The translations under genes were made by a program, and so were the position numbers. Source: JANQTF01 sp036835375 (lineage in GTDB: Bacteria > Bacteroidota > Bacteroidia > J057). Taken from it: DNA of 7,034 nucleotides. Shown here piece by piece: positions 1-6,964 of the stretch. Location of the stretch: the NCBI GenBank assembly GCA_036835375.1, contig DAITMB010000192.1, positions 1 through 7,034 on the forward strand, written 5' to 3'. How positions within the stretch are numbered: position 1 is the first letter of the stretch; each line of letters starts with the position of its first letter. The notes beneath the pieces were generated by a model. That model did not search any database. It was not told the origin of the DNA and saw only the letters and a program-made list of their open reading frames with translations.

Positions 1-1
1 T

Positions 2-109
2 GGTCGCACCAAGCAGGCGGGGGAAGTAAATGCCGACTTTGATATGAAGACTATAAAATACCAGCAGGTCAGATCGATATTTGAAAACGGATTTTGCTCT
101 TGGAATTAA
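2..109 (+). CDS. Possible C-terminal end of an unidentified protein (5' end outside window)
   Basis: A reading frame is open from the left edge for 35 codons and stops at TAA (107-109). The visible peptide ends in IFENGFCSWN and has a plausible soluble composition (KTIKYQQVRS before it), with no low-complexity or stop-avoiding bias that would mark it as a shadow of another gene. I do not recognise the family. The next gene on the same strand starts 177 bases later, so a shared operon is not obvious. An open frame of this length occurs by chance fairly often, so this is only a likely gene tail. The alternative is plain intergenic DNA. Confidence 0.38.
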   Translation, partial: GRTKQAGEVNADFDMKTIKYQQVRSIFENGFCSWN

Positions 110-286
110 ATAAGTAAAGCGCCAAACTGGCAGATATCATCAATTTTCTTTATACTCGTAAAGTTACAATGACTTGACCATGTTCATTCATCGACCTTTC
201 CCATTCTGGTAAGGCCAGTAATCTGATTTTTGTGTCGCTGCCGGAGGACTGGGAAATATATTTTCATTCCACAAACACTTCATCCC
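110..286. other. Intergenic spacer upstream of the T9SS cargo gene
   Basis: This stretch is more AT-rich than the flanking genes and has no coding frame I can support. It should contain the promoter of the gene starting at 287, but I could not find a convincing Bacteroidota-type pair (TTTG then TAnnTTTG at about 19-21 bases). A small CTGG/CCAG hairpin near 206-218 is too weak to call a terminator. No Shine-Dalgarno sequence lies just before 287, which is normal for this phylum. The GGAGG at 243-247 is about 40 bases too far upstream to serve the ATG. Confidence 0.5.
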
Positions 287-3200
287 ATGAATCTGAAGTT
301 GCCATTTACCCTCTTTTTGTTGCTCGCCGGGCTTTCGCTCTGTCGCGGGCAGGTTTCGCTCACGGGCGGCACAGAGACCATCGACTTTGTCGGATATACT
401 GGCGCAGGGCTTGCACCAACACCAGCAGCTGGCCAGTTGGATTCTGATACCTGGGTCATCATCGGCATGTCGGATGGCCCCACGACGCCCGGCGGCACTC
501 ATACGGCAGGCGACTTTGCCCGGGGTACCACGGTAGGCGCTGGTGTCGGAGTCGGTGGTCTCTATGCAAACACGGGCGGCGCTACCCCGCCCAGCTTCTG
601 GTTGCAGCCCGGTGGCGCAGACATGACACCCGGCAACATTCGGTTGCTTGTTTGTAACAATACAGGCACAACCCTGACGGGCCTGGACCTGAGCTATGAT
701 ATCATCACCCTGAATGACCAAAACGGTTCTTGTTCGATTGACTTTTCTTACAGTACAGCGGGCTTTGCAGGACCCTTTACCAGCATACCATCCCTGAATT
801 TCGTTTCGGTCGAAGCGGCCGATGGCCTGACTACCGTTACCCCCCGCAGCACCATCATTGGCAGCCTGTCCATTCCCGATGGTACTTGTATCGTGCTCTC
901 CTGGGACATTGATGATGCCTTTGTTAGTGGAACTCGCGATGAGTTGGGGCTTGACAATATCGTGCTCACGCCCATCACGACCGTCATAGCCGATCGGTTG
1001 GGCTTTTTGAATGGTCCTGTAGGCGCCGCCACATTCGACACGCCTTTTACCATCGACGTATGTGCTGTCGATGGCGGTGGCAACATCGACGTGGCCTATG
1101 CAACCAACATCAACATAGCAGCAATTCCACTTAGCGTGCCTTTCACCATTGCCCCGGCGGCGAGCGTAGCCCCGATCAATGGCTGTGTCACATACACCAT
1201 CACCCCTTCGAATGCTGGCCCGCTCACCATCGCGGCCAGTAGCGGCCTGCTCAATGGCGGTAGCGGTTCTCCTTATCTCTTCTCTCGCAATGTGCAGTCG
1301 GGGCTGAATGTGTTTATCTCCGAATACATAGAAGGCACCGGAACCAACAAATGCATCGAAATCTATAACGGCTCCGGCGTGCCCATCGACTTGGCAGCCG
1401 AAGGGTATTTCCTCACCCAGTTTGCCAATGGCGGCACCACCGTCGCGGCAGGGTCTCCCATTGCCCTCACTGGAACCATCGCAGCTGGCGATGTGTATGT
1501 GGTATGTAACCCCGGCGCCGGGCCAGACTTGCTGCCCCAAGCAGATGAGACCACTACCAATCTCTTCTACAGCGGCAATGACGGCATCGCGCTAAGCAAT
1601 ACCCTGATCGGCTTGCTCGATTTTGTGGGAGCGATGACGGGCGATCCCGGTGCAAATGGCTGGACGGGCGGAGGCTGCGGTACTGCAAACTTTACCTTGG
1701 TGCGCAAAGCTAGCGTTACCACCGGCGACACAGACCCTATGGATGCGTTTGATCCCTCAGTCGAGTGGGACTGTTACCCCTCAGATACTTGGGCCTTTCT
1801 CGGCAACCACGGCGCGCCCATCGTGGCCACCACCCTCGCTTTTTACGCTGAACCGCCCACAGGATGCCTGGACGCGAGTTCATTTTTCCGGGTAGAGGTC
1901 TGCGCGCAGGATGCCAACGGCTTTCCGCAGCCCGATTTTGCTAATGACATCACCCTCTCGGGCAGCGGTCCCATCACCGTGGGCGGCAACGAGACCCAAA
2001 GCCCGGTGCTAGGCTGTGCCACCTTCTTTGTGCGGAGCAACAACCCTGGAGCCCTTACGCTCAGCGCCTCGGCAGCTGGGGTGAGCACGGCAAATACAGC
2101 CAGCCTCACCATTAATGCCAGTTGCAGCGAGGTTACCCCCATCACCGGCGTATTCCGTCCCTGCGGCAATGAAGCGCAAAACGAATACCTCGTGGCCCAA
2201 AACGGCAACGCTACGCTCGACCTCGCCAACCTCACCATCGGACAAGTCAACCACCTCGCAGGCCCACAACCCAATTACAACTTTACGTGGAACCGCGCGG
2301 GCACGACATCTGGGGATAACCCCGACCCGGTCTGCAACGGCTTCGACAATGTCTGCAACCGCTTGCTCGACGTCAACGATCTCGGCGACGAGGCCATTCT
2401 CACTACCTTGGTCAATGACCTCAATACCCAGGCCGGATGCAACCTGTTTGCGTTGCCTGCTGCGGGTGGGGTAGGGGGCGAGATTCCGGCAGGTGCTTAT
2501 ATGATGGTGTTTTTGGGGGCGGGTGGCGACGGAACACCGGGGAGTGAAGGGTTCGATGGGCTGGCCACGGGCGGCAACCTCGACTTCAGTGGCTTTTGTA
2601 GCGGCCCTGTTTCCACGGTCTATCTGGTGGCGGGAGAGCGCAGTACAGGTGCTGCGGGATTTTTCGCCAATGAGAGCTCGCGCACCTACCGCATCATGAA
2701 CGGGACCGCCGCACGTGAACTCAGATACGGTACACCTCCCGGCGGCAACATCGAAGCGCAAAGCATCAGCGCCGACGGGACCCTCTTTTCCCCGCCGGTC
2801 ACCACCTGCACACCGGATTTTCTCTTCGATCTCTCCCCTCTCCCGGTAGAATGGCTCTCCTTCCGCGCCACACCCGCCGGGCAACAACAGGTCATGCTGG
2901 ACTGGCTCACCGCCAGCGAACTCAACAACGACCGCTTTGTGGTGCAGCGTAGCATCGATGGGCTGGACTTTGTAGAATTGGGTACGGTCAAAGGCACTGG
3001 CACCACGCATGAAATCAGCAGCTACTCGTTTTTGGATAGCCGTCCTGCGCTGGGAATCAACTATTACCGTCTGATGCAAATCGACTTCGACGGCGCGGCA
3101 CACCTTTCCCCGATCGTGGAAGCGAAGATTGTGGCAGAAGACGCATTTGCCCTGCTCGAAGCCTATCCCAACCCTGTCCAGGACCTCTTACACATAAAAG

Positions 3201-3397
3201 TGAATGCGCCCATGGACGGACTGGTCAAAATGACTTTTTTTAGCGCGATGGGGCAGGCGGTACTGCATCGGGAGATGGGAGTAGAAAAAGGGCTGGCAGT
3301 TTGGGAAACACCGCTCACGAACCTGCCCACTGGCATGTATTTCTATCGCATCGAGCTGAACGGGCAGCCTATTTCGGGGAAATTATTCAAAGAATAA
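287..3397 (+). CDS. Large secreted modular protein: lamin-tail domain, two Ig-like repeats, T9SS type A sorting domain
   Basis: A 1036-residue protein exported by Sec and then across the outer membrane by the T9SS. Residues 1-22 form a signal peptide (FTLFLLLAGLSL, likely cleavage at CRG|QV). Residues about 30-230 are a Gly/Thr-rich beta-sandwich-like region containing 'AGQLDSDTW'. Residues about 236-333 and 515-613 are two related Ig-like domains, and between them (about 339-510) lies a lamin-tail-like domain (VFISEYIEG, IEIYNGSG, then DTWAFLGNHG). Residues about 614-850 are a Cys-containing module ('PCGNEAQNEY', 'NFTWNRAG') of a type I associate with Bacteroidota surface proteins. The PLPVEW lead-in begins at 851, and residues 959-1036 are the sorting domain (AYPNPVQD, LPTGMYFYRI, GKLFKE end). 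No catalytic motif is visible, so an adhesive or structural surface role is inference. ATG 287 is chosen because the signal peptide begins there. The in-frame TTG at 230 would add 19 polar residues in front of it. Confidence 0.93.
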   Translation: MNLKLPFTLFLLLAGLSLCRGQVSLTGGTETIDFVGYTGAGLAPTPAAGQLDSDTWVIIGMSDGPTTPGGTHTAGDFARGTTVGAGVGVGGLYANTGGATPPSFWLQPGGADMTPGNIRLLVCNNTGTTLTGLDLSYDIITLNDQNGSCSIDFSYSTAGFAGPFTSIPSLNFVSVEAADGLTTVTPRSTIIGSLSIPDGTCIVLSWDIDDAFVSGTRDELGLDNIVLTPITTVIADRLGFLNGPVGAATFDTPFTIDVCAVDGGGNIDVAYATNINIAAIPLSVPFTIAPAASVAPINGCVTYTITPSNAGPLTIAASSGLLNGGSGSPYLFSRNVQSGLNVFISEYIEGTGTNKCIEIYNGSGVPIDLAAEGYFLTQFANGGTTVAAGSPIALTGTIAAGDVYVVCNPGAGPDLLPQADETTTNLFYSGNDGIALSNTLIGLLDFVGAMTGDPGANGWTGGGCGTANFTLVRKASVTTGDTDPMDAFDPSVEWDCYPSDTWAFLGNHGAPIVATTLAFYAEPPTGCLDASSFFRVEVCAQDANGFPQPDFANDITLSGSGPITVGGNETQSPVLGCATFFVRSNNPGALTLSASAAGVSTANTASLTINASCSEVTPITGVFRPCGNEAQNEYLVAQNGNATLDLANLTIGQVNHLAGPQPNYNFTWNRAGTTSGDNPDPVCNGFDNVCNRLLDVNDLGDEAILTTLVNDLNTQAGCNLFALPAAGGVGGEIPAGAYMMVFLGAGGDGTPGSEGFDGLATGGNLDFSGFCSGPVSTVYLVAGERSTGAAGFFANESSRTYRIMNGTAARELRYGTPPGGNIEAQSISADGTLFSPPVTTCTPDFLFDLSPLPVEWLSFRATPAGQQQVMLDWLTASELNNDRFVVQRSIDGLDFVELGTVKGTGTTHEISSYSFLDSRPALGINYYRLMQIDFDGAAHLSPIVEAKIVAEDAFALLEAYPNPVQDLLHIKVNAPMDGLVKMTFFSAMGQAVLHREMGVEKGLAVWETPLTNLPTGMYFYRIELNGQPISGKLFKE

Positions 3398-3423
3398 GCC
3401 CTGCGTCCTGCATTTCGACAAAA

Positions 3424-3459
3424 GCCTGGGATACCGTTGCGGTATCTCAGGCTTTTTTT
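3424..3459 (+). terminator. Rho-independent terminator of the T9SS cargo gene
   Basis: A 13-bp stem (GCCTGGGATACCG pairing with CGGTATCTCAGGC, one G-T pair) closes on a TTG loop and is followed directly by seven T residues. It starts 26 bases after the stop codon at 3397. Four A residues just before the stem would give a short U run on the other strand, so it could also stop weakly the convergent transcript of the fructanase gene, about 260 bases past its end. Confidence 0.92.
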
Positions 3460-3722
3460 GTTTCAACACAGTCGAGTGAATTTCGGGGAAGTTTTTCGTT
3501 TCTTCCCGGGCATCGTCCTTTATAACAAGAATGGATTCAAATCTTGTTTTACGTTTTTGGGGCCTTGAACTCCATGTGTACCTTCCAGTAACCGACGCGA
3601 CAATCACAACTTGCGTAAATCCGACTCCATTATCTATTCATATACCTGCCACTTACGAGGATGCCGTAGGGGGATGTCATGGGGATGGAGCACGTCCAGG
3701 TCCAGGATAACATGGTGGCAAC

Positions 3723-5288
3723 TCAAGGAAGTGCTCTTCTTAAGCTATAGGCTGTGCCCTTCACACTCATTCCAGCACTCCCCAAGGAAAATACCTTTAT
3801 CCGGTTGAGCGGCTGCCTCGGAAAAACCTGCATGGTCGCAACGCTGAGACCATCGGCTGTGAACACTTCCAGTGAACTCCAGTCAAGAAACAGCCGAAGG
3901 TTAGCACGGTCACCCGTAAGATCGATGGGAACCATGGCACTGGCGGCAAATTTGTCCGAAAAATCGTTTGGGCCCGCCTGGCTCCGGTCCACAGTCAGGG
4001 TCTGAGCAGCGGGGTGAATTTTTACAAATAAGGAATCACCCATTTCATTGAAAAAAACAAGCCCGAAGGAATCCGGAGATACATCACTCCAAAAGAACGA
4101 AGCTTTCACCTCCATCAATTCGTCGGTAATGTTCAGGGGCAAACTCCCATCCGTCCATTTTTCTCCAAAAGACACCGAATCCGTTCGCAAGACGGCTAAT
4201 TCCTTCGCGGGTTGGGATGATAACCGCAGCCCTTGTGCTGTCTGCGCCAGGGAAAGCTCACGGGGCAAGGTCATCGCGCTGCGCCAAACACCTGAAGGCG
4301 TAACCTGGCCATAGTCCCAATTACTCATCCAACCCAAAAACAGCCTTCGCCCGTCTTTTTCGGGCACATTGCTCCAAGTGACGCCGGCGTAATTGTCGCG
4401 GCCATGATCAACCCAGAGGATTTCGGGCTGAGCTGTCGCGGGCCGGAATGTTTTTCCATCGAAATCCCCCACGAAATACTGGGTCGCTGAGCCGCCATTG
4501 GGTCCGCCCGGGTTGATACTCACCAGCAATACCCAATGTTTTTTGCCATTCAGGGGCAGCTCAAACAGGTCAGGGCATTCCCACACCCCGCCATGTGCAC
4601 CCAGGTTTTTCCCGAACTCCGACTCCAGGTTCCATTGCAGCAGATTATCCGAAGAATAAAACCGGATATGGTCCTGACAAGCCAGGGTCATGATCCATTT
4701 TCCGGATTGCTCATGCCATATGACTTTGGGGTCGCGAAAATCTCGGATACCGGGGTTGGGTAACACAGGATTTCCGGCGTATTTGGTCCAAGTGCGGCCT
4801 TTGTCGTGGCTGTAGGCGATGCTTTGTACCTGAAAGTCGTCGCGGCCCTCTTTCTCTCCCACAGCGTTGTGATGGGTGAAAATAGCAACCATAGCAGGTT
4901 GTTCTTTTTGGCTCAGGCCGCTGGTATTCCGGTGATCTATCACTGCACTGCCGGAAAAGATATACCCTAAACTGTCGGGGTAAAGGGCTACGGGCAACTG
5001 CTTCCAGTGGATCATGTCGGGGCTTACGGCGTGCCCCCAGTGCATGGGCCCCCAAACGGTGCTGTCGGGGAAGTATTGGTAAAAAAGGTGGTACTCACCC
5101 TCTAAATATACCATGCCATTGGGATCGTTCATCCAGTTGGCGGAAGGTGAAAAATGGTATTGGGGGCGATGATGCTCCGTACCGATAGACGATTTTTCGG
5201 CCATTTCGGATGTAGCGACTTGTTTTTTTGCACATCCTGTCCCAGCTATCCATGCTAAGAGTAGAAAAATTGAGATAAACTGTTTCAT
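3723..5288 (-). CDS. Glycoside hydrolase family 32 fructan hydrolase (levanase/inulinase/invertase type), probable lipoprotein
   Basis: A 521-residue enzyme that would hydrolyse beta-fructofuranosyl bonds in levan, inulin or sucrose outside the inner membrane. The N-terminus (FISIFLLLAWIAGTGC) is a lipoprotein-like signal with Cys19 as the lipid site, although Gly at -3 is not the best lipobox residue. The five-bladed propeller catalytic domain follows from about residue 42. WMNDPNG carries the nucleophile Asp55, FRDPKV the transition-state stabiliser Asp186, and WECPDLF the acid/base Glu237, so all three catalytic residues are present. The C-terminal beta-sandwich of the family (about 370-521) contains DRSQAG and LDWSSLEVF. 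The length is normal and intact. Preference among levan, inulin and sucrose cannot be read from sequence. No SusC/SusD, fructokinase or regulator is adjacent, so it appears to stand alone in this window. It converges on the T9SS cargo gene. Confidence 0.97.
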   Translation of the reverse strand: MKQFISIFLLLAWIAGTGCAKKQVATSEMAEKSSIGTEHHRPQYHFSPSANWMNDPNGMVYLEGEYHLFYQYFPDSTVWGPMHWGHAVSPDMIHWKQLPVALYPDSLGYIFSGSAVIDHRNTSGLSQKEQPAMVAIFTHHNAVGEKEGRDDFQVQSIAYSHDKGRTWTKYAGNPVLPNPGIRDFRDPKVIWHEQSGKWIMTLACQDHIRFYSSDNLLQWNLESEFGKNLGAHGGVWECPDLFELPLNGKKHWVLLVSINPGGPNGGSATQYFVGDFDGKTFRPATAQPEILWVDHGRDNYAGVTWSNVPEKDGRRLFLGWMSNWDYGQVTPSGVWRSAMTLPRELSLAQTAQGLRLSSQPAKELAVLRTDSVSFGEKWTDGSLPLNITDELMEVKASFFWSDVSPDSFGLVFFNEMGDSLFVKIHPAAQTLTVDRSQAGPNDFSDKFAASAMVPIDLTGDRANLRLFLDWSSLEVFTADGLSVATMQVFPRQPLNRIKVFSLGSAGMSVKGTAYSLRRALP

Positions 5289-5295
5289 GTGAGTA

Positions 5296-5299
5296 TCCT
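5296..5299 (-). promoter_or_regulatory. Possible ribosome binding site of the GH32 gene
   Basis: On the - strand AGGA lies seven bases before ATG 5288, the best Shine-Dalgarno-like match near any start in the window. It supports the chosen start, as does the signal peptide that begins there. Bacteroidota rely little on this motif, so its importance is uncertain. Confidence 0.4.
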
Positions 5300-5580
5300 G
5301 AAGTTCTTCGAGAGTTTTTCCTTTGGTTTCAGTCGTAAAGCGGCCAAACCCAAAGGCCCTTGGCGGCCATCATGAGGGCGAAAATCCCTTATTATGTTAT
5401 GATAGGCGCCATGAGCCTCACAGCGATCTTATCGCTCATAGGGATTGCCTTTTGCCACGCAAACAATGGAATAATTTACCACTCTGTATTTCTTTTTGCA
5501 CGTTGCCTTTTTCGCATTCTCGCAGTCATCGGCCATTCTAAAAGTGGATAGCACTTCGCGAACGTCTGCCGCATCGACAT

Positions 5581-5616
5581 GAGCAGTGTCAATCCGCACG
5601 GTTTCGCGAACTGCTC
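5581..5616. repeat. Inverted repeat just downstream of the EEP gene
   Basis: GAGCAGT (5581-5587) and ACTGCTC (5610-5616) are perfect 7-base inverted copies enclosing a 22-base loop, ending five bases past the EEP stop codon at 5622. The TTCGCGAA palindrome at 5603-5610 overlaps the right arm by one base. The structure could help end or stabilise the EEP mRNA, but without a T tract it is not called a terminator. Confidence 0.35.
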
Positions 5617-5621
5617 GGTAT

Positions 5622-6608
5622 TTATCCTTCTTTGCGCACCAAAAACTGGGCCCGCATGGGCAGGTGGTCGCTGAGCTGCCGCATTTCCGCATTCGGTTTG
5701 GGTACAAAGGGTTTTACGCTGCCAGGTACCACCGATTTTGACATGGCTTTATTCATAAGTATATAGTCGATGCGGCGGACAGGCGTGTCGGAAGGGTGCG
5801 AAAACACCGGTTGGTCTTCGAGCAAATCGATGTACTGTGGTGCCTTCGGTCCTTTCAGCAGGGCCATTTCGACAGATTCAGGAACGAGATTAAAATCGCC
5901 GCAGAGCAAAAGCCGCGTTTTCCTCTCTTCTTTTAACAATCTCCGTTGCTGGCTTTTGAGGAGGTCAATCTGGCCCATCCGCATGGCGGCGTCGCGCTCG
6001 TTACGGCCCGCCTTCAGGTGTAGGCCTGTGAGCACAAACGAAAAGCCCTCATTCACCCAAATCTCAGCCGAAGCAATGCGGGTGTTGATATGGCGCTGTG
6101 TTTCCTGCCTCCCGAGGGTGTCGAGGAAACCAACGACAGGCGAATAAGCATTGCCATAGCTATAGGTAAGGCCCATCGGCAATTTGCTCATAATCACCAC
6201 ATTCATATACCAGTCGGGGCTTTCGCTGCCTGAAACGTGGGAAAAACCTAGGTCTGTGAGATGCTTTTGAGCAATCTCAAAGGCAAAACTGCGGCTTTCA
6301 AATTCCTGCAGTACCACTACATCAGCCCCGGAAAGGCGCAGCACCTCAGCCAGTAAGTCGATGCGTTTGCCAATCACGTCCAGTTTGGGTTGGTCTTCCA
6401 TGCGGTTGCGGATGTAGGGATTGTCGAAGGAGTCGACAAAATGTTCCACATTCCACGAAAGCACCGTCAGGGTGTCTTTGTCAAATGGGTGGTAATCTTG
6501 CGGGAAAGCCATGTTGTGGAAGCGCTGGGCCTGAGCCGGTTGTAAATAAAAAATCATAAACAAGAAAGGGACCTGGTGCAGGAATTTCATTAAATACATC
6601 GGTTTCAT
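5622..6608 (-). CDS. Exported endonuclease/exonuclease/phosphatase (EEP, DNase I-like) family protein
   Basis: A 328-residue metal-dependent phosphoesterase of the DNase I-like fold. Residues 1-27 are a signal peptide (FLHQVPFLFMIFYLQPAQA, cleavage before Gln28), placing the enzyme in the periplasm or outside the cell. The family motifs occur in order: LSWNVEHF (Asn53), VVLQEFES (metal-binding Glu102), TGLHLKAG (His197), CGDFNLVPES (Asp238, Asn240), RRIDYIL (Asp281) and the terminal LSDHLPM (Asp314, His315). The catalytic set is therefore complete and the length is usual. The family includes nucleases, sphingomyelinases and inositol-phosphate phosphatases, and the substrate cannot be decided here. 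ATG 6608 is taken as start. ATG 6599 and 6590 are also in frame and still leave a full signal peptide, while the upstream TTG at 6656 would put a charged stretch before it. The start is 13 bases after the stop of an apparently broken frame, so it may once have been second in an operon. Confidence 0.92.
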   Translation of the reverse strand: MKPMYLMKFLHQVPFLFMIFYLQPAQAQRFHNMAFPQDYHPFDKDTLTVLSWNVEHFVDSFDNPYIRNRMEDQPKLDVIGKRIDLLAEVLRLSGADVVVLQEFESRSFAFEIAQKHLTDLGFSHVSGSESPDWYMNVVIMSKLPMGLTYSYGNAYSPVVGFLDTLGRQETQRHINTRIASAEIWVNEGFSFVLTGLHLKAGRNERDAAMRMGQIDLLKSQQRRLLKEERKTRLLLCGDFNLVPESVEMALLKGPKAPQYIDLLEDQPVFSHPSDTPVRRIDYILMNKAMSKSVVPGSVKPFVPKPNAEMRQLSDHLPMRAQFLVRKEG

Positions 6609-6621
6609 AAGAGTTTTTTGT

Positions 6622-6964
6622 TCAGGGAAAATAGGGTAGGGCCTTTTTTTCGACAAATTCGCGAATTGGACCCGATTTGTCGAAGGCCCCGCAATCTAGC
6701 AGGAAGATTTCGAGTTCATCGGCTGTTTTGGCAAATTCACACCGGGAAGCATCTTAGCTACATCGCCGAGTAAAACCTGACCAAGTTGCATTTCCGGCCC
6801 GATGTAGTTGTCAGACGTTCGTTGTGGGTCAAGCCGTCGATGCTGAAAAGGGTCCCATCTGGGTTAATGGCTAGATCCTGGCCATTTTGGGCGTAAGATC
6901 CCACAAAAATGAGGTTTCGGATGAGCTCGGTATCCCTCCCACCTACCGCGTCTTGCGCAGTATT
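6622..6964 (-). pseudogene. Probable decayed or frameshifted gene immediately upstream of the EEP gene
   Basis: Protein-like sequence continues across this region but changes frame. One frame, open from 6964 to TAG 6758-6760, gives LIFVGSYAQNGQDLAINPDG followed by TLFSIDGLTHN. A second, from 6809 to TAG 6696-6698, gives NYIGPEMQLGQVLLGDVAKM. A third, from 6753 to TGA 6622-6624, gives FAKTADELEIFLLDCGAFDK and ends EKKALPYFP. Each change is in the same sense, as if one base were missing at each junction. 'DLAINPDGTLFSIDG' resembles the beta-propeller-like repeats ('ia..pdG.lf.id') of Bacteroidota exported proteins; this is resemblance only. Upstream (6965-7034) all three - strand frames are interrupted by stops. 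None of the pieces has a good start codon. Sequencing or assembly error could give the same picture as true decay. Confidence 0.45.
6649..6684. repeat. Perfect 10-bp inverted repeat upstream of the EEP start
   Basis: TTCGACAAAT (6649-6658) and ATTTGTCGAA (6675-6684) are exact inverted copies around a 16-base loop that includes most of a TTCGCGAA palindrome (6658-6665). It lies 41 bases before the EEP start. Neither strand has a T run after the stem (the T run is before it on +), so it is not a standard terminator. It overlaps the last codons of the broken upstream frame. An operator or an RNA hairpin in the EEP leader is possible but unproven. Confidence 0.5.

Larger units (their letters stand above)
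5289..5621. other. 333-base gap between the EEP and GH32 genes; no supported gene
   Basis: This gap must hold the promoter of the fructanase and the 3' end of the EEP transcript. No clear T-tailed terminator follows the EEP stop. The nearest structure is a 7-bp inverted repeat (GAGCAGT 5581-5587 with ACTGCTC 5610-5616) with a 22-base loop and no U run. Two TTCGCGAA palindromes lie at 5555-5562 and 5603-5610. A tight hairpin, AGCGAT-CTT-ATCGCT, lies at 5422-5436. Two short open frames exist: a hydrophobic 59-codon frame on + (5372-5551) and a Cys/Lys-rich 35-codon frame on - (5429-5536). Neither has a ribosome site or recognisable family, and they overlap each other, so neither is called a gene. 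Confidence 0.5.

Noticed and set aside
80..114. TTTG at 80-83 followed by TAAATAAG at 107-114 as a Bacteroidota-type promoter
   Set aside because: The second element matches TAnnTTTG poorly, the spacing is too long (23 bases), and the first element lies inside the possible gene tail.
230..286. TTG start at 230 for the large secreted protein
   Set aside because: It would place 19 residues (MCRCRRTGKY at the front) before a textbook signal peptide that starts at ATG 287.
188..1540. A 450-codon open frame on the - strand opposite the first half of the large secreted protein
   Set aside because: It is antisense to a clearly real gene, its composition is unlike a folded protein with no recognisable motif, and long antisense frames are common opposite GC-rich, Gly/Thr-rich genes.
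2009..3103. A 364-codon open frame on the - strand opposite the second half of the same gene
   Set aside because: It has the same shadow pattern, with no motif, and the + strand frame here encodes recognisable T9SS-associated domains.
3647..3720. TGCCAC/GTGGCA inverted copies downstream of the fructanase stop as its terminator
   Set aside because: The arms are only six bases, about 60 bases apart, with no T run on the - strand.
3460..3722. Short open frames in the convergent spacer after the terminator
   Set aside because: They are brief and low-quality, and overlap on both strands with no motif or start signal. The spacer appears to be non-coding.
5429..5536. Cys/Lys-rich 35-codon frame on the - strand (MADDCENAKKATCKKKYRVV at its start)
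   Set aside because: It has no ribosome site or recognisable family and overlaps the equally weak + strand frame. It is noted only as a possibility.
6609..6656. TTG start at 6656 for the EEP protein
   Set aside because: It adds 16 charged or polar residues ahead of the signal peptide, and this stretch overlaps the tail of the broken upstream frame.
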